A stretch of 5,084 nt of DNA from an uncultured Fibrobacter sp. (lineage in GTDB: Bacteria > Fibrobacterota > Fibrobacteria > Fibrobacterales > Fibrobacteraceae): assembly GCF_937877005.1 (NCBI RefSeq), contig NZ_CALEFV010000265.1, positions 1 to 5,084 of the forward strand. The letters run 5' to 3'. The translations under genes and the position numbers were made by a program. The notes below the pieces were generated by a model. The model was not told where the DNA came from. It was given only the letters and a program-made list of their open reading frames with translations, and searched no databases. Of this stretch, positions 1 to 4,803 are shown one piece after another. Position 1 is the stretch's first letter; every line of letters begins with the position of its first letter.

Positions 1-530
1 GTCTTCTGGTCCAGTGCGCCGGTGGGTTCATCCGCCAGCAGTATGGAAGGATTGCTCACCAGCGCCCGTGCAATTGCCACGCGCTGCGCCATACCACCAC
101 TAATCTGGTGCGGGAAATTCTTTTCGAATCCGCCAAGACCGATTTTTTCGATAAATTCGTGAACCTTATCCTTATTCTGCTTGTAAACGCCCCGAATCTT
201 GAGACCCATCGCGATGTTGTCTTCTACCGTGAGCCACGGGAAAAGGCAACCCTGCTGGAACACGTAACCGCGCTTGGAATCGGGCCCATGCACCGGTTCG
301 CCATCAAGAATAATCTTGCCCTCTTGAACCGGGTCGAGCCCAGCAATCAAGCGCAAAAGCGTCGTCTTGCCGCAACCCGATGCGCCCAGAATCGAAATGA
401 ATTCGCCCTCAAAAACAGAAAGATTGATATCTTTCAAAATCTGCCGCGGCTCGCCCGTGCGTTCATCGATAAAGGAACGGTTTACATCACGAATCTTCAA
501 GATTTTTTCTTTATCTAAAATATCCGTCAT
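1..530 (-). CDS. ABC transporter ATP-binding protein, nitrate/sulfonate/taurine family (SsuB/TauB-like), 3'-truncated by the window edge
   Basis: This is the cytoplasmic ATPase that would power the importer encoded just upstream. 176 codons are visible from ATG at 530, and the frame is open to the left edge, so roughly the last 70-90 residues of a usual 240-270 aa protein are missing. Motifs read by eye are Walker A GASGCGKTT (residues 49-57, K55), the Q-loop in VFQQGCLFPW (about 90-99), the signature ISGGMAQR (143-150), Walker B ILLADEP with D167 and E168, and D-loop GALD. The PW after the Q-loop and SGGMAQR are typical of the SsuB/TauB/NrtD branch. ADEPTGALD, in place of the commoner LDEPFGALD, is a mild deviation. 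The start is supported by a GGAGG ribosome binding site that overlaps the permease stop codon, with a 9-nt intergenic gap, so the two are probably translationally coupled. The substrate cannot be told from the ATPase. Confidence 0.93.
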   Translation of the reverse strand, partial: MTDILDKEKILKIRDVNRSFIDERTGEPRQILKDINLSVFEGEFISILGASGCGKTTLLRLIAGLDPVQEGKIILDGEPVHGPDSKRGYVFQQGCLFPWLTVEDNIAMGLKIRGVYKQNKDKVHEFIEKIGLGGFEKNFPHQISGGMAQRVAIARALVSNPSILLADEPTGALDQK

Positions 531-539
531 CAAAGCCTC

Positions 540-1517
540 CTATCGTACAACGCCTTTCTGCCAGCGAAGCACATAACGCTGCACCACGCCAACCACCTTC
601 AAAATCGCCGAGAACAGCACAGCCATCACGACAATCGCCGCAAACACCTTATAATACGCACTCCACACCTTCGAAGTATTGATGTAGTAGCCAAGACCAC
701 CCGGCTGCCCCATCATTTCGGCCATCACGAGCGTCGTAAAACCAAACGCAGCCGCCGTCATAATGCCCGTAAAAATCTGCGGCATTGCATGCGGAATCGC
801 AATATGGAAAATCTGGTACAGCTGCCCCGCGCCAAAAGTGCGCGAAAGTTCAAACAACGACTTCGGCGTACCCTGCACCCCGTCGGCCGTCATGGTCGCC
901 ACCGGGAACCAGGAGCAAATCGCAATCAAGAAAGTCGCCGCCGCAAACGAAGTCGGGAAAAGCGTCAAGGCAAAAGGCATCCATGCCACTGCCGGAATCA
1001 CGCCGCAAATGTTGAGCACCGGCAAAATCCAGTAGCGAGCCTTCGGATACCAACCAATCAGCACACCAGTCAACACACCCGTCACCACGCCCACCGAAAA
1101 TCCGGCTACAAAAAGGCGCAACGAGTAAAGTGTATTCTGCCAAATGAATTTGGTATCGCCAATAAAGGCATCCATAATAATCGCAGGCCCAGGGAAAAAC
1201 GGCTGCGGCAAAAACAGCAACTTGGTTCCGAGAATATCCCATGCCGCAAGAGCCAAGCCAACCGCGAAACGGAACTTCGCGCCCGCGAAAAATTTTGCCA
1301 CCTTATCTGCACTCGCCTTGCGGACAAACAGCACCACCGTATAGACCGCGTAATAGGCAATAATGGCAAGCAAAACTAAGCGGTATGCCAAATTGTCGTC
1401 AACTCTCAACCCGCCAAAAACATATTCCTTGATTCGCACATTTTCGGCCACCTGCGGAAAAAGCAAGTTTACCAAGAAGGCGATCAGGAAACCTGAAATC
1501 GTCAAAACAATGTTCAT
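540..1517 (-). CDS. ABC transporter permease, SsuC/TauC (BPD_transp_1) family with extra N-terminal membrane segments
   Basis: This 325-aa inner-membrane permease would form the importer channel, probably as a homodimer. Hydrophobic segments lie at about residues 3-20, 45-65, 83-103, 130-155, 163-183, 188-208, 248-268 and 290-312. The EAA-type coupling loop that docks on the ATPase is visible at about 222-246, with ELSRTFGAG followed by HIAIPHAMP. The core from about residue 80 onward, with FLPQPFFPGP before the transport domain, matches the usual SsuC/TauC layout of about 250-280 aa. The first 75-80 residues, holding about two extra helices and a short charged stretch, are additional. ATG at 1517 has a GGAGAG ribosome binding site at 1527-1522. 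The gene is 63 nt after the binding-protein stop, with a hairpin between them, and 9 nt before the ATPase. Substrate is unknown; sulfonate, taurine, nitrate or a thiamine precursor are the known options for the family. Confidence 0.93.
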   Translation of the reverse strand: MNIVLTISGFLIAFLVNLLFPQVAENVRIKEYVFGGLRVDDNLAYRLVLLAIIAYYAVYTVVLFVRKASADKVAKFFAGAKFRFAVGLALAAWDILGTKLLFLPQPFFPGPAIIMDAFIGDTKFIWQNTLYSLRLFVAGFSVGVVTGVLTGVLIGWYPKARYWILPVLNICGVIPAVAWMPFALTLFPTSFAAATFLIAICSWFPVATMTADGVQGTPKSLFELSRTFGAGQLYQIFHIAIPHAMPQIFTGIMTAAAFGFTTLVMAEMMGQPGGLGYYINTSKVWSAYYKVFAAIVVMAVLFSAILKVVGVVQRYVLRWQKGVVR

Positions 1518-1544
1518 TCAACTCTCCGTAAAATTTTTAAAAAT

Positions 1545-1560
1545 GCGCCCTTGCGGGCGC
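1545..1560 (-). terminator. GNRA-capped hairpin between binding protein and permease (partial terminator or mRNA stabiliser)
   Basis: On the minus strand GCGCCC-GCAA-GGGCGC forms a perfect 6-bp GC-only stem closed by a GCAA (GNRA) tetraloop. It is followed by ATTTTTAAAAATTTT, so the U tract is interrupted and terminator strength is uncertain. It sits 20 nt after the binding-protein stop and just upstream of the permease ribosome binding site. A hairpin here commonly lets the binding protein be made in excess over the membrane parts, by partial termination or by protecting the 3' end of the upstream message. Which applies is inference. Confidence 0.6.
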
Positions 1561-1580
1561 TAAGCAACAAGGAATTTCGA

Positions 1581-2627
1581 TTACTTGTTCAAATCGACTT
1601 CTTCGTACAGGTTCGCGACAAACTGGTCGGGATCCTGCGTGAGGTAGCCAATCTTCTTGAGCTGTTCGCTAAAGTAACGCAAGTCGCCCTTCACGTCGCG
1701 GCCAAGAGTCTTGCGCTGTTCCAGCGAAGTGTACACGTAACTCTTAATCAGTTCAACAGCCAGCGGCTTGTCTTCGATTTCGGAATACTTGCCTTCGGCA
1801 ATAATGTCAACCGTTTCTTCGGGGTGTTCAGCAATCCAGGCTTCGGCCTTGTGAATCGCACGCAAGAGCGCTGCAATCTTTGCCGGTTCTTCCTTCAGAA
1901 TCTTGGCAGACACATAAATGAAGCAGCAGTAGCGACCGTCAAACACCGGGTCCTTCGCCACATCCATAATCACGTCGGCCTTGCCCGACTTTTCGTAAGC
2001 AGAAGCGAGCGGATCCCAAATGGCAGCGGCATCAATCTGGCCCTGTTCCAAAGCTTCAAGAGCCAAGTTGCCATCGGCATAAGGCAAGAACTGCACCTGG
2101 TTATCTTCGGGTTTGGTCGAAACGCCACCCAGCGAGAGCCAAAGGCTTGCAGCCTGATGCGGCGTGCCACCGATTTCATCGACAGCAATCTTCTTGCCCT
2201 TCAAATCAGCAGCAGTCTTGTAGGGCGAACCCTTCTTTACAAGCACCTTGATGCAACCGATGTGAATACCATCGACAATCTTGATATCGACGCCGTTTTC
2301 AATCGCCTGGAAAAACTGGAAGTCGGAATTGGTGAGCGCATAAGTGCCCTTGCTAAGGCCCAGCTTACGCGTTTCGCCATCAGCGGCGATCAACTTGGCA
2401 TCAATTCCTTCTTCGGCAAAGAATCCCTTTTCCTTAGCCACGTAGAAAGGCGCACCGCACAAGGAACCGTCCAAAATCGGGAGTTCCAAAGTACCGAACT
2501 TGAACTGGGATTTTTCTGCCTGCGGGGCTTCCTGTTTTTCCGCTTTTTCGTTACCGCATGCTCCGGCCAACAGGGCAAAGCCAAATGCGAGCAGGGCGGT
2601 CAAATAAACTTTGTAGTTGTTCTTCAT
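1581..2627 (-). CDS. ABC transporter substrate-binding lipoprotein, NMT1/SsuA-like
   Basis: This 348-aa extracytoplasmic protein would capture the substrate for the permease/ATPase. It opens with MKNNYK, a hydrophobic stretch and FALLAGAC, giving a lipoprotein signal with lipidated Cys24, then a polar linker rich in E, K and Q (about 25-41). The periplasmic-binding type II fold is suggested by GFFAEEGIDAKLI (about 68-80), LTNSDFQFFQAIENGVDIK, DLKGKKIAVDEIGGTPHQAA (about 141-160) and LEQGQIDAAAIWDPLA, all usual for the SsuA/TauA/NMT1 group. ATG at 2627 was chosen because it begins the signal peptide and has AGAGG at 2640-2636. An in-frame ATG at 2711 would add 28 residues, put the signal inside the protein and read through a terminator. 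Besides Cys24 it has Cys57, Cys125 and an adjacent pair, Cys234-Cys235. Ligand is unknown; aliphatic sulfonate or another small anion is plausible from family and context. Confidence 0.9.
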   Translation of the reverse strand: MKNNYKVYLTALLAFGFALLAGACGNEKAEKQEAPQAEKSQFKFGTLELPILDGSLCGAPFYVAKEKGFFAEEGIDAKLIAADGETRKLGLSKGTYALTNSDFQFFQAIENGVDIKIVDGIHIGCIKVLVKKGSPYKTAADLKGKKIAVDEIGGTPHQAASLWLSLGGVSTKPEDNQVQFLPYADGNLALEALEQGQIDAAAIWDPLASAYEKSGKADVIMDVAKDPVFDGRYCCFIYVSAKILKEEPAKIAALLRAIHKAEAWIAEHPEETVDIIAEGKYSEIEDKPLAVELIKSYVYTSLEQRKTLGRDVKGDLRYFSEQLKKIGYLTQDPDQFVANLYEEVDLNK

Positions 2628-2635
2628 CGCAAATA

Positions 2636-2640
2636 CCTCT
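2636..2640 (-). promoter_or_regulatory. Ribosome binding site that fixes the binding-protein start at 2627
   Basis: AGAGG on the minus strand is 8 nt before ATG 2627. It lies only 3 nt after the U tract of the terminator at 2644-2691. No comparable site was identified for the longer in-frame start at 2711. Confidence 0.7.
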
Positions 2641-2643
2641 TTC

Positions 2644-2691
2644 AAAAAAAGGCGCCCCTGAAAATGGACTTCGAATATTTCCAGGAGCGCC
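2644..2691 (-). terminator. Strong intrinsic terminator after the AhpD-like gene, abutting the binding-protein ribosome binding site
   Basis: On the minus strand GGCGCTCCTG (2691-2682) pairs with CAGGGGCGCC (2660-2651) over 10 bp with one U-G wobble. A further G-U, three A-U and one U-A pair extend the stem inward to about 15 bp with an 11-nt loop (2666-2676). Seven U residues follow (2650-2644). The stem starts 21 nt after the AhpD-like stop codon and ends 17 nt before the binding-protein ATG. I see no convincing promoter between terminator and ATG and there is hardly room for one, so transcription of the transporter must read through it or begin upstream of it. That makes it a candidate attenuator. 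Confidence 0.85.
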
Positions 2692-2712
2692 AGGTTGTAC
2701 GGAGAGTACAAA

Positions 2713-3267
2713 TTACTTGATATTTTCTCTCCAAGTAGCGGGCTTGAACAGTTCCTTCAAAGGCAGAAGACGCTTGTCAACGTCAACACCCAAGACAGAA
2801 TTGAAGTTGTTCGTCGCCTGCATCTGAGCGCCAAAGCCCACGATGATGATAATCTGTTCGTCGGTATAGAACTTGCGCAGTCCTTCGAAAAGTTCGTCAG
2901 GAACCTTTGTCGGATCCTTCACGATCTGCTGGCCCAGCTGCTGCAAAAGCTTTTCGTTTTCCGAAGTTTCGAAGTTGTTCGGATCAAGCCCCAGAGCCTT
3001 CAAATCGCTAATGAAGAACAGCGAGCAGAGAAGGCAGCCGTTCGTCGTAGAAACCGAGTGTGCAAAAATCGTTGCCGCACGCAGGCCAACCGCCTTTTCG
3101 AGGCTTTCCCAAGCATCGTACCAGCCCATGAAAGCCTTGTAGATACCGTAATCCTGGAGCATTACCAACTTCATGTTGGTCACCTTGCCAGCAGCATCCA
3201 ACTTTTCGTAAGCCGCCTTTGCTTCGCCAGTCAATTCATTCGGTTGTTTTAAATGTACTCTAGCCAT
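2713..3267 (-). CDS. AhpD-like / carboxymuconolactone decarboxylase family protein
   Basis: This 184-aa, probably cytoplasmic, mostly helical protein has the CxxC centre of the AhpD-like fold: TTNGCLLCSLFF, with Cys78 and Cys81 at the start of a helix. A second helical part, FYTDEQIIIIVGFGAQ (about 133-148) followed by NNFNSVLG, resembles the conserved C-terminal half of CMD-family oxidoreductases. Aligned on the cysteine pair with mycobacterial AhpD, the proton-relay Glu and the two His are not conserved (Thr66, Leu80 and Phe85 stand there), although His70 lies nearby. A thiol-disulfide or peroxidase-like role is therefore possible but unproven. ATG at 3267 has AAGGAGAG at 3283-3276, 8 nt upstream. 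It is the first gene after the promoter at 3348-3376 and heads the importer genes in the same direction, separated from them by a terminator. Its substrate and its link to the transporter are unknown. Confidence 0.85.
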   Translation of the reverse strand: MARVHLKQPNELTGEAKAAYEKLDAAGKVTNMKLVMLQDYGIYKAFMGWYDAWESLEKAVGLRAATIFAHSVSTTNGCLLCSLFFISDLKALGLDPNNFETSENEKLLQQLGQQIVKDPTKVPDELFEGLRKFYTDEQIIIIVGFGAQMQATNNFNSVLGVDVDKRLLPLKELFKPATWRENIK

Positions 3268-3285
3268 TGTTTATACTCTCCTTGT

Positions 3286-3298
3286 GGTGCTTCGCACC
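3286..3298 (-). other. Small 5'-leader hairpin before the AhpD-like gene
   Basis: GGTGC-GAA-GCACC on the minus strand forms a 5-bp stem with a GAA triloop, ending 2 nt upstream of the AAGGAGAG ribosome binding site. It could modulate ribosome access or message stability. No poly-U run follows, so it is not a terminator. Confidence 0.4.
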
Positions 3299-3326
3299 GT
3301 TTGTTTTGTTATGCTAGGTTTTATTC

Positions 3327-3343
3327 CCTACCATTTTTGTAGG
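3327..3343 (-). promoter_or_regulatory. Inverted repeat at the predicted transcription start (possible operator)
   Basis: CCTAC-AAAAATG-GTAGG on the minus strand has perfect 5-bp arms and a 7-nt spacer. It lies where transcription from the promoter at 3348-3376 would begin, so it is either an operator for a repressor or a hairpin at the extreme 5' end of the message. Arms are short and chance cannot be excluded. Confidence 0.35.
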
Positions 3344-3347
3344 CTTT

Positions 3348-3376
3348 AAGATAGAATAAGAATTCGCCCTTTTCAA
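3348..3376 (-). promoter_or_regulatory. Sigma-70-type promoter for the AhpD-like/transporter unit
   Basis: On the minus strand TTGAAA (3376-3371, 5 of 6 to consensus) is followed after exactly 17 nt by TATCTT (3353-3348, 4 of 6). Transcription would start near 3341 and leave a leader of about 75 nt. The surrounding 150 bp are AT-rich, as expected for a promoter, and lie between the cysteine-synthase terminator and the AhpD-like start. I found no recognisable TPP or SAM riboswitch motif in the leader. Confidence 0.6.
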
Positions 3377-3437
3377 GGCATAAACACATACTATTTAACT
3401 ATGGTTTGTTATAAAAGAAAACTATTACATCTACATC

Positions 3438-3467
3438 AAAAAAACTCCACCAACCTGGTGGAGTTTT
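3438..3467 (-). terminator. Intrinsic terminator of the cysteine-synthase unit
   Basis: AAAACTCCACCA and TGGTGGAGTTTT form a perfect 12-bp stem with a 3-nt loop (3453-3455). On the minus strand it is followed by a run of seven T residues (3444-3438). It lies 30 nt after the cysteine-synthase stop at 3498. On the plus strand only four T residues follow, so it acts mainly for the minus-strand gene and insulates it from the transporter promoter downstream. Confidence 0.9.
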
Positions 3468-3497
3468 GAAGACAGAGGTAATATCAACTAGTGACTT

Positions 3498-4409
3498 TTA
3501 CTCATACAATCCCTTGCTAAAGTAACGGTCGCCGCGGTCGGGGGCTACGAACACGATGTTTCCGCGTGCGCCCGAGGCGATGAGTTTCTTGGCTGCGGTG
3601 AACGCGGCACCTGAAGAGGAGCCTGCAATGAGTCCTTCTTTCTTGGCGAGTTCGCGAGCGCCGCCAAAAGCGTCGTCATCGTTGATTTTGATGACCTGAT
3701 CCACAAGCGACATATCCATGGTGTCGGCGATAAAGTCATTGCCGATTCCTTCGATGTTGTAGTCGCCATGCTCGCCGCCGCCCATAGTAGAGCCGATGGG
3801 GTCTGCGAGCACGCCCTTGATGTTTGGGTTCTTTTCCTTGAGCGCCTTAAGGATTCCGCTGAAGGTGCCGCCACTGCCTGCGCCTGCGACCACGTAGTCG
3901 ATTTGTCCGTCCAAATCTTCGTAGATTTCGGGGCCGGTGGTTTCGTAATGGGCCAGCGGGTTTGCCATATTGCGGAACTGCCTGAGCGAAACAGAGCCCG
4001 GAATTTGCGTCAGGAGTTCTTCGGCCTTCTTTTCGGCGCCGAGCATTCCGTCTTCACGTGGGGTGTTGATGAGTTCTGCACCGAGGGCGCGCATGAGCGT
4101 CTGCTTTTCTTGCGAGAATTTGGTGGGCACCACGAATATCACGCGGATGCCGCGGTTGAGCGCTGCGAAAGCGATGCCGAGGCCTGTATTGCCTGCGGTG
4201 GCTTCGACAATGGTTCCACCCGGTTTCAGGAGCCCCTTTTCAATCGCGTCGTTCACCATGTAAAGGCCGGTGCGGTCCTTCACACTGCCCGAGGGATTCC
4301 AGAGTTCCAGTTTCGCAAACAGGTTTACGCCTTCGGGGAGCCCGACATGGTTAAGTTTTACAAGCGGAGTCTTCCCGATTAAAGATTGCATTGATTCATA
4401 GTAATGCAT
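3498..4409 (-). CDS. PLP-dependent cysteine synthase / cystathionine beta-synthase family enzyme (MccA/CysK-like)
   Basis: This complete 303-aa fold-type II PLP enzyme would replace the hydroxyl or acetoxy group of serine or O-acetylserine with a thiol nucleophile: sulfide (cysteine synthase) or homocysteine (cystathionine beta-synthase). Visible landmarks are IGKTPLVKL (11-19), NPSGSVKDR with the Schiff-base Lys44, substrate loop TAGNTG (71-76), phosphate loop GAGSGGT (176-182) and GSSSGAA (263-269), whose Ser holds the PLP ring nitrogen. CysK usually has TSGNTG in the substrate loop. TAGNTG, EGIGNDF (220-226) and RYFSKGLY near the end resemble the Bacillus MccA type from memory, so reverse transsulfuration is favoured over assimilatory CysK, though not decided. 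Its ATG lies 1 nt after the stop of a cystathionine gamma-synthase/lyase-family gene and uses AAGGAAG inside that gene, so the pair is translationally coupled. A strong terminator follows. Confidence 0.93.
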   Translation of the reverse strand: MHYYESMQSLIGKTPLVKLNHVGLPEGVNLFAKLELWNPSGSVKDRTGLYMVNDAIEKGLLKPGGTIVEATAGNTGLGIAFAALNRGIRVIFVVPTKFSQEKQTLMRALGAELINTPREDGMLGAEKKAEELLTQIPGSVSLRQFRNMANPLAHYETTGPEIYEDLDGQIDYVVAGAGSGGTFSGILKALKEKNPNIKGVLADPIGSTMGGGEHGDYNIEGIGNDFIADTMDMSLVDQVIKINDDDAFGGARELAKKEGLIAGSSSGAAFTAAKKLIASGARGNIVFVAPDRGDRYFSKGLYE

Positions 4410-4410
4410 A

Positions 4411-4701
4411 TTACGCTTCCTTCGCGGCGTTAATGCCGGCGTTCAAATCCAAGATAATGTCATCGACTTTTTCAATACCTACAGACAAACGAATGAGTCC
4501 GTCGGTAATGCCCACCTTCTCACGAATTTCCTTCGGAATAGAGGCATGGGTCATGGTAGCCGGATGGCATACGAGGCTTTCAACACCGCCCAAACTTTCT
4601 GCGAGCGTTATAAGCTGAAGCTGCTCGAAAAATTTCTTGTAATCGTACTTGTCGTTAAGAACGAATGAGATCATCGCACCTGCTCCGTCAGCCTGCTTCT
4701 T
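4411..4701 (-). CDS. C-terminal part of a cystathionine gamma-synthase/lyase-family PLP enzyme, 5'-truncated
   Basis: About 96 residues of the Cys/Met-metabolism PLP family (MetB, MetC, MccB, methionine gamma-lyase) are visible. KKQADGAGAMISF opens the C-terminal domain, LAESLGGVESL and HPATMTHASIP are the signature substrate-site stretches, and GLIRLSVGIE is near the end. Family members are about 380-400 aa, so roughly 280 residues, including the PLP-binding lysine, are absent. The ATG at 4674 lies inside the conserved domain and is not a real start. Upstream of about 4701 the open frame continues into unrelated sequence, so the gene is broken at a join, probably an assembly artefact. Its stop is 1 nt from the next gene's ATG. 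With the MccA-like neighbour a cystathionine gamma-lyase role is likely. Codon choice between about 4630 and 4700 seems different from that nearer the stop, so a second join inside the domain cannot be excluded. Confidence 0.85.
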   Translation of the reverse strand, partial: KKQADGAGAMISFVLNDKYDYKKFFEQLQLITLAESLGGVESLVCHPATMTHASIPKEIREKVGITDGLIRLSVGIEKVDDIILDLNAGINAAKEA

Positions 4702-4803
4702 CTGGATCTCATAGCCTACGAGATCGTCAAGCTTGACGCTGTCAGTGTTGTTTATGGGTATGAATTCCAGGTCCTTTCCCTCTTCATGGCTTATGCGGAA
4801 GAA
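4693..4803 (-). pseudogene. Short internal fragment resembling a DUF815-type AAA ATPase
   Basis: About 37 residues in the same frame as the downstream gamma-synthase fragment do not belong to that family: FFRISHEEGKDLEFIPINN, then TDSVKLDDLVGYEIQKKQ. The pattern of a proline-containing segment, D-x-V-x-L-D-D-L, then GYE-x-QK is how I remember the region just before the ATPase domain of DUF815 proteins. The expected continuation, with asparagine-rich ANN and the Walker A motif, is missing. It has neither a start nor an end and is flanked by pieces of two other genes, so it is not functional here. The family assignment is from memory and moderately uncertain. That it is foreign to both neighbours is clearer. 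Confidence 0.45.

Noticed and set aside
108..518. A 136-codon plus-strand frame at the left end.
   Set aside because: It is antisense to the ATPase gene, whose Walker A, signature and Walker B motifs are unambiguous.
2628..2711. A longer start (ATG 2711) for the binding protein.
   Set aside because: It would add 28 residues before a clean lipoprotein signal, be translated through the terminator hairpin, and has no comparable ribosome binding site to the AGAGG of ATG 2627.
1551..2720. A 389-codon open frame on the plus strand, antisense to the binding-protein gene.
   Set aside because: It mirrors a well-supported lipoprotein gene, has no recognisable domain and ends at the far side of that gene. 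Long antisense frames like this occur over most genes here and reflect codon bias.
2695..3252. A 185-codon plus-strand frame antisense to the AhpD-like gene.
   Set aside because: The minus-strand gene has a promoter, ribosome binding site, CxxC motif and terminator. The plus-strand frame begins inside the leader of the next gene and has no domain I recognise.
3268..3345. A TPP, SAM or T-box riboswitch in the leader of the transporter unit.
   Set aside because: The leader is only about 75 nt, lacks recognisable riboswitch core motifs and has only two small hairpins with no terminator.
3768..4382. A 204-codon plus-strand frame antisense to the cysteine-synthase gene.
   Set aside because: The opposite strand carries clear PLP-enzyme motifs. 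The plus-strand protein shows none and is rich in residues expected from reading the bias of the real gene.
4791..4793. A recoded or programmed-frameshift stop inside MetH.
   Set aside because: The sequence after TAA does not resume a cobalamin domain in any frame. It becomes a piece of an unrelated protein, so a join explains it better.
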